64,000 nt of DNA from Coriobacteriales bacterium OH1046 (GCA_004010535.1 RQYE01000003.1:124001-188000), one strand, 5' to 3'; counted from the stretch's first letter, positions 9,270-18,289 are shown. Translations and numbers: made by a program. The notes: generated by a model not told the origin, from the letters alone.

Positions 9270-10022
9270 ATGAGACTGTGTGCCCGATGCGGAGCCTCCC
9301 TTCCAGACGATGCGGCGTTCTGCGGTACCTGCGGGCAGGCGGCAGGTTCATCCGGGGCTGCGAGGGAGCAGCCCGCGCCCCAACCCCCTGCCGCCGCGCG
9401 GGATCTTTCCGCAGGCTCCCGTCCGACCCTGTGCGCCGATGGGAAGTACCGCTGGGTGTATGAGCTCAGCATGTTCAGAAACCCCATCATCCTCTTCGTC
9501 ATCTGGAGGATATTCGGCGCTGTGTCCGTCGGCATCTGGCTCTTCGTGATGGCCCTCGAGGCCTCGGATGGCGATCTCGACATGAGGAACGGCATCATCC
9601 TGACCGGGACGTTCCTCCTGTTCCTCGTAGGCATGCTCGTCCTCTCCACCGTCGCCTATCTCGTGTACGCCCTCATCATGGGCGGCAGCTACTGCGTCCT
9701 CTTCGAGATGGACGAACACGGCGTCGTCCACCGCCAACTCGCGCGGCAGGCCAAGAAGGCCGAAGCGCTAGCCGCCATCAACGTGCTCGTGGGCATGGCC
9801 ACGGCGAATGCCACGCAGGCCGGCATAGGGATCCTCTCCGCGAAAAGCGAGCTGGCGTCCACCTTCGCCAAGGTGAGGAGTATCCGGGCTCTACGTCGCC
9901 GCAACACCATCAAGGTGAACGAGCCCTTCGCCAAGAACCAGATCTACTGCGAGGACGCGGACTTCGACTTCGTCCTCGACCATATCGCCCAGCGCTGCCC
10001 GCACGCGAAGATCAGGGGCTAG
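9270..10022 (+). CDS. Zinc-ribbon membrane protein
   Basis: A 250-residue protein that opens with a zinc ribbon (CARCGASLPDDAAFCGTCG, two CxxC knuckles), followed by an alanine- and proline-rich linker to about residue 50. Two hydrophobic segments (about residues 72-94 and 110-138) flank an acidic loop. The C-terminal half (about 140-250) is soluble, with a basic patch (IRALRRRNTIKVNEPFAKNQ) and resembles the PH-like tail seen in other zinc-ribbon membrane proteins of gut bacteria; I cannot name the family. It is the first gene of a three-gene cassette with a 1361-residue protein 42 nt downstream. A role as a membrane partner of that protein is inferred from context. Confidence 0.85.
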   Translation: MRLCARCGASLPDDAAFCGTCGQAAGSSGAAREQPAPQPPAAARDLSAGSRPTLCADGKYRWVYELSMFRNPIILFVIWRIFGAVSVGIWLFVMALEASDGDLDMRNGIILTGTFLLFLVGMLVLSTVAYLVYALIMGGSYCVLFEMDEHGVVHRQLARQAKKAEALAAINVLVGMATANATQAGIGILSAKSELASTFAKVRSIRALRRRNTIKVNEPFAKNQIYCEDADFDFVLDHIAQRCPHAKIRG

Positions 10023-10064
10023 ACAGGGCCACGGCTTCCATCGACAACCGAGAGAGGTCACACC

Positions 10065-13000
10065 ATGAGGGCCAAACGCAGCTCGCCTATCACGGAGCAT
10101 ATTTTCAAGCGGATCGTACGCCCCCTGCTCGTCACAACCTTTGCCTTGGCATCGCTTCTACCATGCCTGCCCACCTCGGTGCTTGCCGAGTCCGGTGGCG
10201 CTCCCACTTGGACCTACGTGGGCAAGAGGGCCACGCTCTACGAGATCCCTCGGAACCAGCCGCTGTACAGGGAGGTCCAGGCAACCAGATCGTACGGCGA
10301 TACGGAGCTCCTCGTCGACTACCAGGGTTACGAGACCGACATCATAAGCGAAGAGGAAGATCTCTTGGCTTTCACGTGCGAATATCGGTGGTCGAGCCCG
10401 CCTTCGTCGATTGCCGTGGGGCATGAGGAGGAGCTCCTCCTACACGGGACGCTCGAGCTTTCCCACAGTTCCCACATGCTCTCCCCGTTCCATCATTACA
10501 GCGAAAGTTGCGTCGCCAAGGGTACAATGCTTGCCGAGTTGTTCCTTTTCGGGTACGAACGCGCGCTTCCTGTCACCACAGACGATCGCTATGCATTGAT
10601 CTACGATCTCGCCTATTCCCCATCCGAGGTCGCCGAGGAGGGTCGGACCGACTTTCCCCCGGCGTACTCGATCGGTTGGGGCTACTCCATGGGCGTTTGC
10701 AGCGTGTCCGCTTCGAACACTTTCTCGGAAGCCCCGTTCTCCATAAGCGACCCTGCGCTCTACGATAGGACCGCCGCCATCGCCCAGGGGTTGGATGCGG
10801 TCGATCCTTGGACCCCCCTTTCCGCCATACCCCCTGAGAATCGGGGTTACTTCCTGGTCATCGTGCTGTCGATGGAGAGCGCTGGTTTCCAGATGGAGTA
10901 CTTCTACAGCTATGAGCCCTCCGACGCCACCTCCTCTGGCACCGTCCCGCCCACGCATGTCGTGGTCGACACCGATGCCCCTCAGGATCCGGGCGAGTCC
11001 CTCGGCCCCGTAATCCCCGCGGCCATCGTTGCCGGCACCGTGGCCGTGGCGGGGGGCGCTGCGGCAGCCATCGTCAGGGGGAGGCGCAAGCGCGCCCCCA
11101 AGGGCGGCGACGAGGACACCGGAGACGACGTGCAGAGGTCTCCCAGCAGCTACCGCATGGTGCTTTTCAAGGAGTTCGGGGACACCATCCTCGTCGGCGG
11201 CGAACCCAGGCTCGTGGGCGCGCGCATAGAGGAGGTGGGGCCGGACGGCCGTCCCATCGACCGCCCGGATCTCACCGGGCGCATCCAGATCGCGCTCAGC
11301 GAGAACCTCACGAACGACGGTGCCAAGATGTGCGGTCGCTACATGGCCACCCATGTGGGTGCGGATGGGCGTGACGAGGAGGGGGGCGGCGAGGCGATCA
11401 TATGCTTCAGCTTCACGGGCCCCGGCGGCAGCCTCCGCAACAACGTGCACTTCAAGGTCAGGAACGGGTGCGGGCTCGTCTTCGCTCAGGAGGCGCTCAC
11501 CTTCATCGCCGGCGCGGGGCAGCGCCTCCAGATGCCCTTCGGTATCGAGGGCGTCGACCTCTCATCCGGGATCGAGCCCCGCTTCGAGCTGAGCATCAGC
11601 ACGAGCAACGCGAGCGACTTCACCGATCTACGCGTCACGAGGGACGCGGAGCATCCCGACATCCTCTGGAATGTCGAGATGCGCGAGTGCGGCAAGCCCG
11701 ACACGCTCCCAGCGGGTTACATGGAGTCGTACAGCTGCCAGGTCACGGCGGCGATCCCCGGTGCACGGGGCGACAGGATCATACGCGGAAGCTACGAGTT
11801 CTACCGCTTCCACGAGGGCATACGCTTCAGCTGCCAGCATCTCAAGGCCTACTATGTGAGGAAGGGCGCCCCCGAGTCCCCGCAGCTGGCGAGCGGGACC
11901 GGAGACGGCACGGCGCAGGGCGATTCCCCCGAACCCGCCGTGGTGGAGCTTACGCCGGCCCGTACCAAGGCGACGGTCACGTTCTATTCTTGGGATGCCG
12001 AGAACGGGAAGCTCATCAACCCCATCCCCGACGTCAAGGAGATCAGGCTCTCCTTCGCCGATGTTCCCGGCTCGGAGCGCTTCTGGGGCAAGGACGGCAA
12101 CAGGCTCGACAGGCCTTGCGAGGCGCTCGACTTCAGGTACTTCATCTCGGATATCGAGGGCGTCGACAACACGCTCCACTACGACATCCTACCCGTGAAC
12201 GGTGTGATGCAGCCGCCCAACCGCAGCCAGGCGGACGTCACGGTCTCGCTTACCTGGGAGGGGAAGCCCTATCAGGCCACCGAACGGGTCAACGTCATCT
12301 CCCAGCCGTACCGCACGGACCTCGATGGAAGGCGTGCCGAGTACAGGGAGCAGGACCGCCATCGCGAAGAGCGCCTGACCTACATCAAGCGCAAGATCCT
12401 CGACGACCCGGTGTATGGCGACATGATGCCGGTCTGCTACCTGATCGATGCCATGCTGGACGGCTATGCCCCCGAGTTCGGCTACTTCGAGCCCGACTGG
12501 CTGCGGGTGAGGAGCCTGTTCATCCGTTACACCACGGGAGAGATAGGCAGCATCGAGGCGAACGACCTCGCGTTCTACGGGCGGGCGCTGGAATATTCGG
12601 ATGCTTTCAAGATGACGGTGCAGGGCTTCACCAAATCCATCCCCCTGGCCGTCCTGCGCATAGGCTGCGCCATAAAGACGGGCGGCGCCTCCGAAGCCTT
12701 CTTCCTCCCGCTCGCAGCCATCGCGAAGGGCACCGAATCCTCCTTGGATTACGTCGATAAGGGTGGGGATTCCCTGCTCGAGGCCTATCGGGTGGGAGCC
12801 AGCTCCGCTTCCAAGGCGGCCCTCGCGGATTACCTCACGGGCAAGGCTATCGAGGGGGTGTTCGCGCTTGCAGCGGCGGCTGCGCGGGCAGCCGCGAAGG
12901 GTGCGCTGGTGCTCGCGGGGAAGGCAAAGGTTGCCAAGGACGCCCTCACGATGCGCCTCAAGGGCCTGTCCTCCACGGGGAAGGGTGCAGGCGCGCTCAA

Positions 13001-14150
13001 GTCCGCCGCCACGAACGTGGGCAAACAGCTGGACGACGCGGCCATCGCCGCCCGGAAGGCCATCGACGCCAACCGCGATCTCGTGCTCGGCAGCGCGGAG
13101 CTCACCAAACGCGACATCGCCTACACCTTGGGCCGTATCAACGGACGGCTCAAGTATCTCGATGAGCTCAAGGCCCTCAAGCGTTGGGACAAACTCTCCC
13201 GTTTCGAGCAGCAGAAGATCGTCCTTGCCGTGCAGTCCGACAAGCATGCCATGCGCGCGCTCATGGAGGCGGACGATCCGCTCGCCCATCTCGTGAGGGC
13301 CAACCATTCCAAGGTCATGGCCGCTATGGAGGGCAAGGCGCTCCACATGGCCCGCGTCTCGCTCTCCGACGAGTTGAAGGTTCCCCTGTCCAAGATCCGC
13401 GTCAAGACCACCTCGGGCAATCTCGCTGCCGACATCAGGGCGGGCAAGGGCCTCTCCATGGATATGGACGCCTCCTTCGAGGTGGAGATCGACGGCACGT
13501 GGGTGTATGTGAAGGAGTCTTTGGGGCAGCGGCACTTCGACAAGGCGTTCTTCAAGATCTCCCGCGGCTACGATGCGGTGGACGATATCGCTGCGGCGAT
13601 GCACTCCAAGGCCCATGACCTCTCCATCGTGGATGCCGCCGGCAAGCAATCCTACGGTACCTACGAGGATGCCCTGCGCATCATCAAAGCTGAACGCGCA
13701 GGCGAGGTCTTCGATGACGTGCAGCGCGTGGTGAAGACCGTCGACTACAAGAACGAGGAATGGCTCGAACTCGCGCGCACTGCCCGCGCAGATGCCAAGG
13801 CGGCGCTCGTCCAAGGCAGGGCGAGGGAGGCGCAGTGGCTCTCCGAGGCCGCCGAGAGCTTCGTCGAGGAGGGCTGCCGCTCCTTCACCAAGCAGACGAA
13901 CCGCGCCGTCGTCAACAAGCTCATCGCCCTCGAGAAAAGCGGCGTGAAGGTTGATGCGGGCAACTTCCTCGCCAAGGCCAAGGTCATCGAGCAATCCGGC
14001 ATCGGGAAGAACAGGGGGGCGGGTCTCACCACCGCCGAGGTCGAGATCACGCTCGAGAACGGGTTCAATGCCACACTCGAAGACGTGTTCGGCGAGCTGG
14101 GACCGATGATCAAGAAGCTGAACCGCCTGCTCGAAGGCGGTACGCGCTGA
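10065..14150 (+). CDS. Very large exported membrane protein of unknown function (1361 residues)
   Basis: Residues 1-41 look like a signal peptide (KRIVRPLLVTTFALASLLPC, then AxA-like cleavage near VLAES). Residues 42-315 form a predicted outside domain. A second hydrophobic stretch at about 316-337 is followed by RGRRKRAPK, so about 1000 residues should lie in the cytoplasm. That part has beta-rich, Ig-like stretches (about 360-780), then an alanine- and lysine-rich helical region (about 900-1080). Near 1103-1145 is a compact segment, KTTSGNLAADIRAGKGLSMD then MDASFEVEIDG, with a D-x-D motif. A helical C-terminus follows. I recognise no named family. It sits between two zinc-ribbon genes, which suggests a joint membrane system. 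A surface signalling or effector role is possible but unproven. Confidence 0.88.
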   Translation: MRAKRSSPITEHIFKRIVRPLLVTTFALASLLPCLPTSVLAESGGAPTWTYVGKRATLYEIPRNQPLYREVQATRSYGDTELLVDYQGYETDIISEEEDLLAFTCEYRWSSPPSSIAVGHEEELLLHGTLELSHSSHMLSPFHHYSESCVAKGTMLAELFLFGYERALPVTTDDRYALIYDLAYSPSEVAEEGRTDFPPAYSIGWGYSMGVCSVSASNTFSEAPFSISDPALYDRTAAIAQGLDAVDPWTPLSAIPPENRGYFLVIVLSMESAGFQMEYFYSYEPSDATSSGTVPPTHVVVDTDAPQDPGESLGPVIPAAIVAGTVAVAGGAAAAIVRGRRKRAPKGGDEDTGDDVQRSPSSYRMVLFKEFGDTILVGGEPRLVGARIEEVGPDGRPIDRPDLTGRIQIALSENLTNDGAKMCGRYMATHVGADGRDEEGGGEAIICFSFTGPGGSLRNNVHFKVRNGCGLVFAQEALTFIAGAGQRLQMPFGIEGVDLSSGIEPRFELSISTSNASDFTDLRVTRDAEHPDILWNVEMRECGKPDTLPAGYMESYSCQVTAAIPGARGDRIIRGSYEFYRFHEGIRFSCQHLKAYYVRKGAPESPQLASGTGDGTAQGDSPEPAVVELTPARTKATVTFYSWDAENGKLINPIPDVKEIRLSFADVPGSERFWGKDGNRLDRPCEALDFRYFISDIEGVDNTLHYDILPVNGVMQPPNRSQADVTVSLTWEGKPYQATERVNVISQPYRTDLDGRRAEYREQDRHREERLTYIKRKILDDPVYGDMMPVCYLIDAMLDGYAPEFGYFEPDWLRVRSLFIRYTTGEIGSIEANDLAFYGRALEYSDAFKMTVQGFTKSIPLAVLRIGCAIKTGGASEAFFLPLAAIAKGTESSLDYVDKGGDSLLEAYRVGASSASKAALADYLTGKAIEGVFALAAAAARAAAKGALVLAGKAKVAKDALTMRLKGLSSTGKGAGALKSAATNVGKQLDDAAIAARKAIDANRDLVLGSAELTKRDIAYTLGRINGRLKYLDELKALKRWDKLSRFEQQKIVLAVQSDKHAMRALMEADDPLAHLVRANHSKVMAAMEGKALHMARVSLSDELKVPLSKIRVKTTSGNLAADIRAGKGLSMDMDASFEVEIDGTWVYVKESLGQRHFDKAFFKISRGYDAVDDIAAAMHSKAHDLSIVDAAGKQSYGTYEDALRIIKAERAGEVFDDVQRVVKTVDYKNEEWLELARTARADAKAALVQGRAREAQWLSEAAESFVEEGCRSFTKQTNRAVVNKLIALEKSGVKVDAGNFLAKAKVIEQSGIGKNRGAGLTTAEVEITLENGFNATLEDVFGELGPMIKKLNRLLEGGTR

Positions 14151-14180
14151 GTTTGCGGCGCAGGAGACGAGGAGGATGAC

Positions 14181-14657
14181 ATGGCATTTTGCGAGGGATG
14201 CGGAACACGGCTTGCCGGGGGAGCCCGATTCTGCACCGTATGCGGCAGGAAGGCCCCGGCCTCGCCTGCTGCAACCCACGATGCCGACACATCCGGAAGA
14301 GCCGGGTCGTGCGCGCGTTGCGGAGCCCGGCTGCCGGAGGCGGCCAGATTCTGCAAGGCGTGCGGGAAGCCGGTGGTCGGGCAGGACCGTCGGGCAATGA
14401 TGGCGCCGCCTGCCGCAGGTGCCGGCCTCGGAACCGCTTCGGTGCAGGATGTGGTCGGGTCGGCTCTTCCGGCGCTCTTCGATGGGGAAGAGGAACCCTA
14501 TCTCTTCGAGGGCGAGCTTCCGGCCCCCGAGGCGATCGACGAGGCGATCGGCGTGGCGGAGGATGCCATCCGCGCTTCCATGAAAGAGATCGTCGAACTC
14601 AACGTGGCGGCACCGTCCGAGAGCGGCGAGGCGATCGTGGCGAGCTGGCTGGGATAG
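14181..14657 (+). CDS. Double zinc-ribbon protein
   Basis: A 158-residue soluble protein with two tandem zinc ribbons at about residues 4-25 (CEGCGTRLAGGARFCTVCG) and 43-62 (CARCGARLPEAARFCKACG). An acidic C-terminal half follows, with no membrane segment. Eight cysteines in four CxxC pairs are intact. It lies 30 nt after the 1361-residue gene, behind GGAGACGAGGAGG, and closes the cassette. Such ribbons usually act as protein-interaction modules in membrane-linked complexes. No catalytic motif is visible. Confidence 0.85.
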   Translation: MAFCEGCGTRLAGGARFCTVCGRKAPASPAATHDADTSGRAGSCARCGARLPEAARFCKACGKPVVGQDRRAMMAPPAAGAGLGTASVQDVVGSALPALFDGEEEPYLFEGELPAPEAIDEAIGVAEDAIRASMKEIVELNVAAPSESGEAIVASWLG

Positions 14658-14778
14658 CATCCGCATCGACCGTCGCATAGGCGCTTCAAACTGCGCAGGC
14701 GAGGGGAAACAGACCGTCTGGGAGATAGTCCTTGCCCGGGGTTCCTTTCGGGTGTTTCCCGTACTATACTTTGCCATA

Positions 14779-14834
14779 GTGTGAAAACCTCATGTAGATA
14801 TGAGGCAGAAACCATGGATTTTTTCGATTCACAC
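14779..14834 (+). promoter_or_regulatory. Inverted repeats in the leader of the mannose PTS operon
   Basis: GTGTGAA at 14779-14785 is mirrored by TTCACAC at 14828-14834, with a smaller perfect CCTCAT-N6-ATGAGG repeat inside (14789-14806). They lie just after a TATACT -10-like hexamer (14765-14770) and before the RBS AAGGAGG of the first PTS gene. The arrangement fits an operator or a leader hairpin; the regulator is not known. The -35 partner is poor. Confidence 0.35.
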
Positions 14835-14875
14835 GGTCCCGTAGGTATCAGGAGAACAGGTAAGGAGGAAGTTGA

Positions 14876-15877
14876 ATGGTAAGCATCGTACTGGCAAGCC
14901 ATGGTGCGTTGGCTCAGGGCATCATGGAGTCGGGGAGCATGATCTTCGGCCCGCAGGAGAGCGTTGCGGCCGTCGTTCTCACTCCCGACATGGGCCCTGA
15001 CGACATGCACCGGAAACTGCTCGAAGCCGTCGCCGCCCTCGCCGATCAGGAGCATGTGCTGTTCCTCGTCGACCTGTGGGGTGGCACCCCCTTCAACCAG
15101 GTATCCCGTATCCTCGAAGAGGAGCAGCACGAGGATTGGGTGGCGGTCACGGGTCTCAGTCTCCCCATGCTCGTCGCCGCCTACGGCTCGCGCATGGGGG
15201 CGGATACCGCCGCCGCTGTTGCCGAGGAGATCTATCCCGAGGCCAAGGCGAGCGTGAAGATCAAACCCGAGGTGCTCGAGCCCGTCGAGGCACCGGCCCC
15301 TGCTCCTGCTGTTCCCGCCGCTCCCGCAGGCGCCATCCCCGAAGGCACGGTTCTGGGAGACGGGCATATCAAGATCGCCCACGTGCGCGTTGATACCCGC
15401 CTACTCCACGGCCAGGTAGCCACCGCGTGGACCAAGGCCGTCTCTCCCGACCGCATCATCGTGGTTTCCGACGGGGTCTCCCATGATGAGCTGCGCAAGA
15501 CCATGATCGTCCAAGCGGCTCCTCCCGGCGTCAAGGTGCACGTGGTACCCATGTCCAAGATGATCGAGGTCGCCCACGACCCGCGCTTCGGCGCGACCAA
15601 GGTGTTCCTGCTCTTCGAGACCCCCCAGGAGGTCCTCGAGGCCATCGAGGGCGGCGTCGATATCAAGAAGGTCAACCTCGGTTCCATGGCCCATACCGTG
15701 GGCAAGGTCGTCGTCACCAACGCCATCGCCATGGGCGAGTCCGACATCGAGTGCCTCGAGGCGCTCGAGGCCAAGGGCGTCGAATTCGACGTGCGCAAGG
15801 TCCCTGCGGATACGCCTGAGAACTTCGACGCAATGATGAAGAAGGCCAAGGCCGAGCTGGCCTCGGCCAAGGCATAG
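14876..15877 (+). CDS. manX: PTS mannose-family EIIAB component
   Basis: Cytoplasmic phosphocarrier of a mannose/fructose/sorbose-family phosphotransferase system. Residues 1-135 are the IIA domain with the phospho-accepting His9 in IVLASHG and the conserved FLVDLWGGTPFN. An alanine- and proline-rich linker (about 138-160) joins it to the IIB domain, whose active His178 is in DTRLLHGQVATAW. The IIB domain ends with the usual ALEAKGVEF region. The 333-residue length and domain order match ManX. The start follows AAGGAGG. The next gene, IIC, is 13 nt downstream. The exact sugar cannot be told from sequence alone. Confidence 0.95.
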   Translation: MVSIVLASHGALAQGIMESGSMIFGPQESVAAVVLTPDMGPDDMHRKLLEAVAALADQEHVLFLVDLWGGTPFNQVSRILEEEQHEDWVAVTGLSLPMLVAAYGSRMGADTAAAVAEEIYPEAKASVKIKPEVLEPVEAPAPAPAVPAAPAGAIPEGTVLGDGHIKIAHVRVDTRLLHGQVATAWTKAVSPDRIIVVSDGVSHDELRKTMIVQAAPPGVKVHVVPMSKMIEVAHDPRFGATKVFLLFETPQEVLEAIEGGVDIKKVNLGSMAHTVGKVVVTNAIAMGESDIECLEALEAKGVEFDVRKVPADTPENFDAMMKKAKAELASAKA

Positions 15878-15890
15878 AAGGAGGTAGGAA

Positions 15891-16706
15891 GTGAATCCCA
15901 TCACCATCGCCCTCATCGCCCTCGTCGCCTTCTTCGCGGGCATGGAAGGCATCCTCGACGAATGGCAGTTCCACCAGCCGCTTGTCGCCTGCACCCTCAT
16001 CGGCCTCGTGAGCGGCCATCTTGCCGAGGGCATCATGCTGGGCGGATCCCTGCAGCTCATCGCCCTCGGCTGGGCCAACATCGGTGCCGCCGTGGCTCCC
16101 GATGCCGCGCTCGCCTCGGTTGCATCCGCCATCATCATGGTGCTCGCCTTAAGCGACAGCTCCGTCGATGTGACCAATGCGATCAACACCTCCATCGCCC
16201 TGGCGGTGCCTTTGTCCGTCGCAGGCCTCTTCTTGACGATGATCGTCCGCACGCTGGCCATCCCGGTGGTCCACGCCATGGACGCCGCAGCCGACCGGGC
16301 TGATTTCGCAGGCGTCGAGCGCTGGCAGGTCATGGCCATCGCCATGCAGGGCGTGCGCATCGCCATCCCCGCAGCCGCCCTGTGCTTCGTCCCTGCCGAG
16401 GCTGTCACCAGCGCCCTCAACGCCATGCCTGCGTGGCTCTCCGGCGGCATGGCCGTCGGCGGCGGCATGGTTGCGGCCGTCGGCTACGCCATGGTCATCA
16501 ACATGATGGCGACTCCCGAGGTCTGGCCGTTCTTCGTGCTCGGCTTCGTCCTGGCGGCCCTCTCCCAGCTCACGCTCATCGCGCTCGGCGCGATCGGCGT
16601 CTGCCTCGCCCTCATCTACCTGGGCCTCAAGGAGGTTGCGGCCTCCGGCGGCGGTGCGCGCACCGGCTCCGGCGACCCGCTGGGCGATATCCTCGATAAC
16701 TACTGA
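15891..16706 (+). CDS. manY: PTS mannose-family EIIC component
   Basis: Membrane permease of the mannose-type PTS, 271 residues, starting at GTG behind AAGGAGGTAGG. The N-terminus (ALIALVAFFAGMEGILDEWQ) and the motif QPLVACTLIGLVSGHLAEGI with GGSLQLIALGWANIGAA are diagnostic of EIIC-Man. Several membrane helices span the protein. It operates with the IID subunit encoded 51 nt downstream. Confidence 0.96.
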   Translation: MNPITIALIALVAFFAGMEGILDEWQFHQPLVACTLIGLVSGHLAEGIMLGGSLQLIALGWANIGAAVAPDAALASVASAIIMVLALSDSSVDVTNAINTSIALAVPLSVAGLFLTMIVRTLAIPVVHAMDAAADRADFAGVERWQVMAIAMQGVRIAIPAAALCFVPAEAVTSALNAMPAWLSGGMAVGGGMVAAVGYAMVINMMATPEVWPFFVLGFVLAALSQLTLIALGAIGVCLALIYLGLKEVAASGGGARTGSGDPLGDILDNY

Positions 16707-16757
16707 TCCTCGAAGCAGCTACCGCGATACCACGAGGTCTCGAGAGGAGACGAACAC

Positions 16758-17678
16758 ATGGCAGACAAGAAGATCGAACTCACCAGGCAGGATCGGCTCG
16801 CCGTTGCGTGGCGCCACCAGTTCCTGCAGGGCTCTTGGAACTACGAGCGCATGCAGAACGGCGGCTGGTGCTACGCCATGATCCCTGCGATCAAGAGGCT
16901 CTATTCCTCCAAGGAGGACCAAGCTGCGGCACTCAAGCGCCATATGGAGTTCTATAACACCCAACCCTATGTTTCCGCACCCGTCATCGGCGTGGCGCTC
17001 GCCCTCGAGGAGGAGCGCGCCAACGGCATCGCGATCGACGACGTCACCATCCAGGGCGTCAAGGTCGGCATGATGGGCCCGCTCGCCGGCGTCGGCGACC
17101 CCGTCTTCTGGTTCACCATCCGCCCGATCCTGGGCGCCCTCGGCGCAACCCTCGCCCTCAGCGGCAACATCGTCGGCCCGCTCCTGTTCTTCGTGGCCTG
17201 GAATGCCATCCGCCTCGCCTTCCTGTGGTACACGCAGGAGTTCGGCTATCGCGTGGGCACCGAGATCACCAAGGACCTCTCCGGCGGCCTTCTGGGCAAG
17301 ATCACGTCCGGAGCCTCCATCTTGGGCATGTTCATCATCGGAGCGCTGGTCAATCGCTGGGTATCCATCTCGTTCACCCCGGTCGTCTCGACCGTCGCGC
17401 AGCAGGAGGGTGCCTACATCGATTGGGAGGCGCTTCCCGCCGGCGTCGAGGGGATCAAGTCGGCGCTCGAGCAGTTCGCGGCTCTGGGACCGACCGGCCT
17501 CAACATGGACAAGGTCACCACGCTCCAGTCCAACTTCGACCAGCTCATCCCCGGGCTTGCCGCACTGCTGCTCACGCTGCTGTGCTGCAGGCTCCTCAAG
17601 AAGAACGTCTCGCCGATCGCCATCATCCTGGCCCTCTTCGCGGTGGGCGTCGTGGCGCGCGTCATCGGTCTGATGTAG
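16758..17678 (+). CDS. manZ: PTS mannose-family EIID component
   Basis: Second membrane subunit of the PTS translocator, 306 residues. The opening LTRQDRLAVAWRHQFLQGSW followed by NYERMQNGGW and the stretch MMGPLAGVGDPVFWFTIRPI are hallmark EIID sequences. The C-terminus carries hydrophobic helices (LIPGLAALLLTLLCCRLLKK). The gene has a good RBS (GAGAGGAG). A long hairpin lies beyond the stop. Confidence 0.96.
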   Translation: MADKKIELTRQDRLAVAWRHQFLQGSWNYERMQNGGWCYAMIPAIKRLYSSKEDQAAALKRHMEFYNTQPYVSAPVIGVALALEEERANGIAIDDVTIQGVKVGMMGPLAGVGDPVFWFTIRPILGALGATLALSGNIVGPLLFFVAWNAIRLAFLWYTQEFGYRVGTEITKDLSGGLLGKITSGASILGMFIIGALVNRWVSISFTPVVSTVAQQEGAYIDWEALPAGVEGIKSALEQFAALGPTGLNMDKVTTLQSNFDQLIPGLAALLLTLLCCRLLKKNVSPIAIILALFAVGVVARVIGLM

Positions 17679-17720
17679 GGTTTTCACAGGCACGCCTGCT
17701 GGAGCAAGGCTCGAGATCAA

Positions 17721-17781
17721 GGCTGTGCCCCGTTAGGATCCGCAGACATCAGATCATGGTCTGAGGGTACGGGGCACAGCC
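17721..17781 (+). terminator. Long nested hairpin between manZ and the DUF956 gene
   Basis: A perfect 13-bp inverted repeat, GGCTGTGCCCCGT at 17721-17733 and its complement at 17769-17781. A smaller TCAGA-N6-TCTGA hairpin (17749-17764) is inside its loop. The downstream GTTTCC is a poor U-tract, so it may be a partial terminator or an RNA processing or stability element that sets the level of the last gene against the PTS genes. Confidence 0.5.
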
Positions 17782-17847
17782 GTTTCCTATGCGCGCAGAT
17801 CCCGCCTCGGTACTGCGGCGGGGGGACGCTTCGCGGAGGGGATGCGT

Positions 17848-18225
17848 ATGGCGCAGTCGCAGAACAGCACCGTGGAGCTCACCATCAAGGCGACCCTCCT
17901 CCAAGGACTTGCCACCTATGGCGATGTCATGGTGGGCAACCGCGCCTTCGAGTTCTATAACGAGCGCAATCCCGAGGATTTCATCCAGATCCCCTGGGAT
18001 GAGATCGACCGCATCGAAGCCGAGGTCATCGGACGCAAGATCGCCCGTTTCGCCATCTTCACGAAAGAGGATGGGCACTTCTCCTTCTCGACGCGCGATA
18101 ACGCTGCGACCCTGCGTGCCCTGCGCGCCCATGTGCCCGAAAAGCGCATGCTGCGCAGCTTGGGCTTCTTCGATGTGGTACGGCTCGGGCTGCACAGGCT
18201 CCTCCATAGGGGCCGCCGCGCGTAG
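17848..18225 (+). CDS. manO: DUF956 (ManO-like) PTS-associated protein
   Basis: A 125-residue cytoplasmic protein of the DUF956 family, which is found almost always beside mannose PTS genes and is thought to influence their expression or activity. Typical features are ATLLQGLATYGDVMVGNRAF near the N-terminus and IPWDEIDRIEAEVIG, both part of a PH-like beta fold. I prefer the ATG at 17848 to the one at 17842 because GCGGAGGGG then lies at normal spacing. The stop is embedded in a GC-rich inverted repeat. Confidence 0.85.
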   Translation: MAQSQNSTVELTIKATLLQGLATYGDVMVGNRAFEFYNERNPEDFIQIPWDEIDRIEAEVIGRKIARFAIFTKEDGHFSFSTRDNAATLRALRAHVPEKRMLRSLGFFDVVRLGLHRLLHRGRRA

Positions 18226-18260
18226 CGGCGGCCACCGATCTTCGCCGGCACCCCCGAGGG

Positions 18261-18289
18261 GGAGCCGCCGTTCCTCGCCCGGCGGCTCC
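18261..18289 (+). terminator. GC-rich hairpin after the PTS operon
   Basis: A perfect 10-bp stem (GGAGCCGCCG/CGGCGGCTCC) with a 9-nt loop, 35 bp after the DUF956 stop. There is no U-run, so it is not a classic intrinsic terminator, but its place at the operon end makes a termination or 3'-protection role plausible. Confidence 0.4.

Noticed and set aside
12189-14777. An 862-codon open frame on the minus strand opposite the 1361-residue gene
   Set aside because: The plus frame has a signal peptide, RBS and coherent domains. Long antisense frames are common in GC-rich DNA because stops are rare; this one has no RBS and a low-complexity product.
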